A stretch of DNA of 15,224 nucleotides from Planctomycetota bacterium. GTDB lineage: Bacteria; Planctomycetota; PUPC01; JABMSA01; JAUWKK01. The translations under genes and the position numbers were made by a program. The notes under the pieces were generated by a model. That model ran no database searches and was not told the origin of the DNA. It saw only the letters and a list, made by a program, of their open reading frames with translations. Positions 14,876 to 15,224 of this stretch are shown one piece after another. Position 1 is the first letter of the stretch, and each line of letters begins with the position of its first letter. The DNA lies in contig JAUWKK010000022.1 in NCBI GenBank assembly GCA_030614245.1, positions 1 to 15,224 on the forward strand, written 5' to 3'.

Positions 14876-14908
14876 GTCTTGAAGCATCCGGTAATTACCG
14901 GAATTGGC
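14876..14908 (+). repeat. Right direct repeat (candidate attR) with palindrome
   Basis: Second copy of the 9385-9416 repeat, in the same orientation, with the identical 16-bp palindrome TCCGGTAATTACCGGA at 14887-14902. It is flanked by its own inverted arms TCTTGAA (14877-14883) and TTCAAGA (14910-14916), which the left copy lacks. It lies 243 bp after the restriction gene's stop. Confidence 0.68.
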
Positions 14909-15065
14909 GTTCAAGAGACAACATGGAGGCTCCAGCGGGCCGTGCGCGAGTGCTGCCAGGGAAAGCGTCCGCACAGGCTCTTTTGCTTGCATCCGCTGGC
15001 CCCACACGGTAAGATGATGGCAAAAGAAACCGGCGGTTGGCAGCGCTGGTTAACACAATTCGATA

Positions 15066-15127
15066 CCCCGCTCTGCTGACGGCGCTCGCGCCTTACTGCC
15101 AAGTCAGCAGGGACGGGGTTCTCTTTT
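15066..15127 (+). terminator. Terminator-like hairpin followed by a T-rich tract
   Basis: Outer arms CCCCG/CGGGG (15066-15070, 15114-15118) and an 8-bp stem CTGCTGAC/GTCAGCAG (15073-15080, 15103-15110) enclose a small GGCG-CTCG-CGCC hairpin (15081-15092). TTCTCTTTT follows (15119-15127). The layout resembles a rho-independent terminator on the + strand, but the loop is large and the nearest + gene ends at 14633, so it may instead be part of a structured RNA. Confidence 0.3.
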
Positions 15128-15224
15128 GGTCACGCCACTGGCGGCGGCAGCGGGTGCCGGCTGCACCATCGAACTCGTGCACAAGCCGCTGAGAATACAC
15201 GCCGGCAGGCCTCCCAAGGACCGA

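Larger units (their letters stand above)
9385..14908 (+). mobile_element. Putative 5.5-kb integrative element: integrase plus Type IIG-like restriction gene
   Basis: Direct repeats of 32 bp (9385-9416) and 33 bp (14876-14908), 29 matching positions, enclose exactly two genes: a complete tyrosine recombinase whose start lies 17 bp inside the left repeat, and a single-chain restriction-methylation gene. An integrase beside one end with defence cargo between repeats is the classic layout of small integrative elements. No replication, conjugation or excisionase gene is visible, so it would depend on its integrase alone or be immobile. Boundaries are inferred from the repeats only. Confidence 0.6.
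14634..15224. other. 591-bp gene-poor stretch with right repeat and nested inverted repeats
   Basis: No frame here has a recognisable protein or a supported start. It contains the right direct repeat (14876-14908) and, outside it, several inverted repeats: CCAGCGG/CCGCTGG (14932-14938 and 14993-14999) enclosing GTGCG/CGCAC (14942-14946 and 14970-14974); CTGCTGAC/GTCAGCAG (15073-15080 and 15103-15110); and TGCCGGC/GCCGGCA (15155-15161 and 15201-15207) enclosing TGCAC/GTGCA. The 14634-14875 part shows nothing clear. It may be an untranslated region, a structured RNA or remnants. Confidence 0.5.

Noticed and set aside
14678..15079. Possible small genes downstream of the restriction gene (- strand 109 codons, + strand 66 codons)
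   Set aside because: No supporting RBS, domain or composition; the + frame overlaps the palindromic repeat.
1..15224. CRISPR array or insertion sequence
   Set aside because: No regularly spaced repeats and no transposase-like protein were seen anywhere in the window.

Overview
The window looks like part of a GC-rich bacterial chromosome, probably from a planctomycete or another PVC-group organism. This is an inference. It rests on a cluster of glycan-active genes (GH42, BNR/Asp-box sialidase-like, esterase remnant, GH32), on an integrase whose C-terminal half resembles planctomycete integrases from memory, and on clear Shine-Dalgarno sites and sigma-70-like promoters. No database search was possible, so the taxonomy is tentative.

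Left part (1-4070): the possible tail of an upstream gene is followed by an internally duplicated ABC-2 type permease (212-1852) and a cytoplasmic GH42 beta-galactosidase with its catalytic glutamates and zinc-binding cysteines visible (1995-4070). Middle part (4071-9317): a tRNA-Val(CAC) with a near-consensus promoter, a secreted Asp-box (sialidase-like) protein with its own promoter, a decayed alpha/beta-hydrolase (6028-6844), a GH32 protein (6916-8400), a small membrane-anchored YbjQ/UPF0145 protein and a tRNA-Ala(GGC) with a near-consensus promoter. The long open frame across 6028-8400 is not a natural esterase-GH32 fusion. The hydrolase has lost an internal piece and its C-terminus continues in another frame to a stop at 6842-6844, while GH32 has its own strong ribosome binding site at 6906-6910. 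The glycosidases seem to belong to separate transcription units and to act on different sugars (galactosides, perhaps sialylated or other glycans, perhaps fructosides), which suggests a glycan scavenger.

Right part (9385-14908): the most interesting segment. A tyrosine recombinase with all catalytic residues intact (9433-10620) and a 1240-residue single-chain Eco57I/Type IIG-like restriction-methylation protein (10911-14633) lie between two near-identical 32-33 bp direct repeats. Both repeats carry the same 16-bp palindrome TCCGGTAATTACCGGA. The simplest reading is a compact ~5.5-kb integrative element whose cargo is a one-gene anti-phage or restriction system, inserted 68 bp downstream of the tRNA-Ala gene. 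The restriction protein is unusual in having a nuclease-like D...ExK signature at both its N- and C-terminus. The final ~590 bp hold no convincing gene but several nested inverted repeats.
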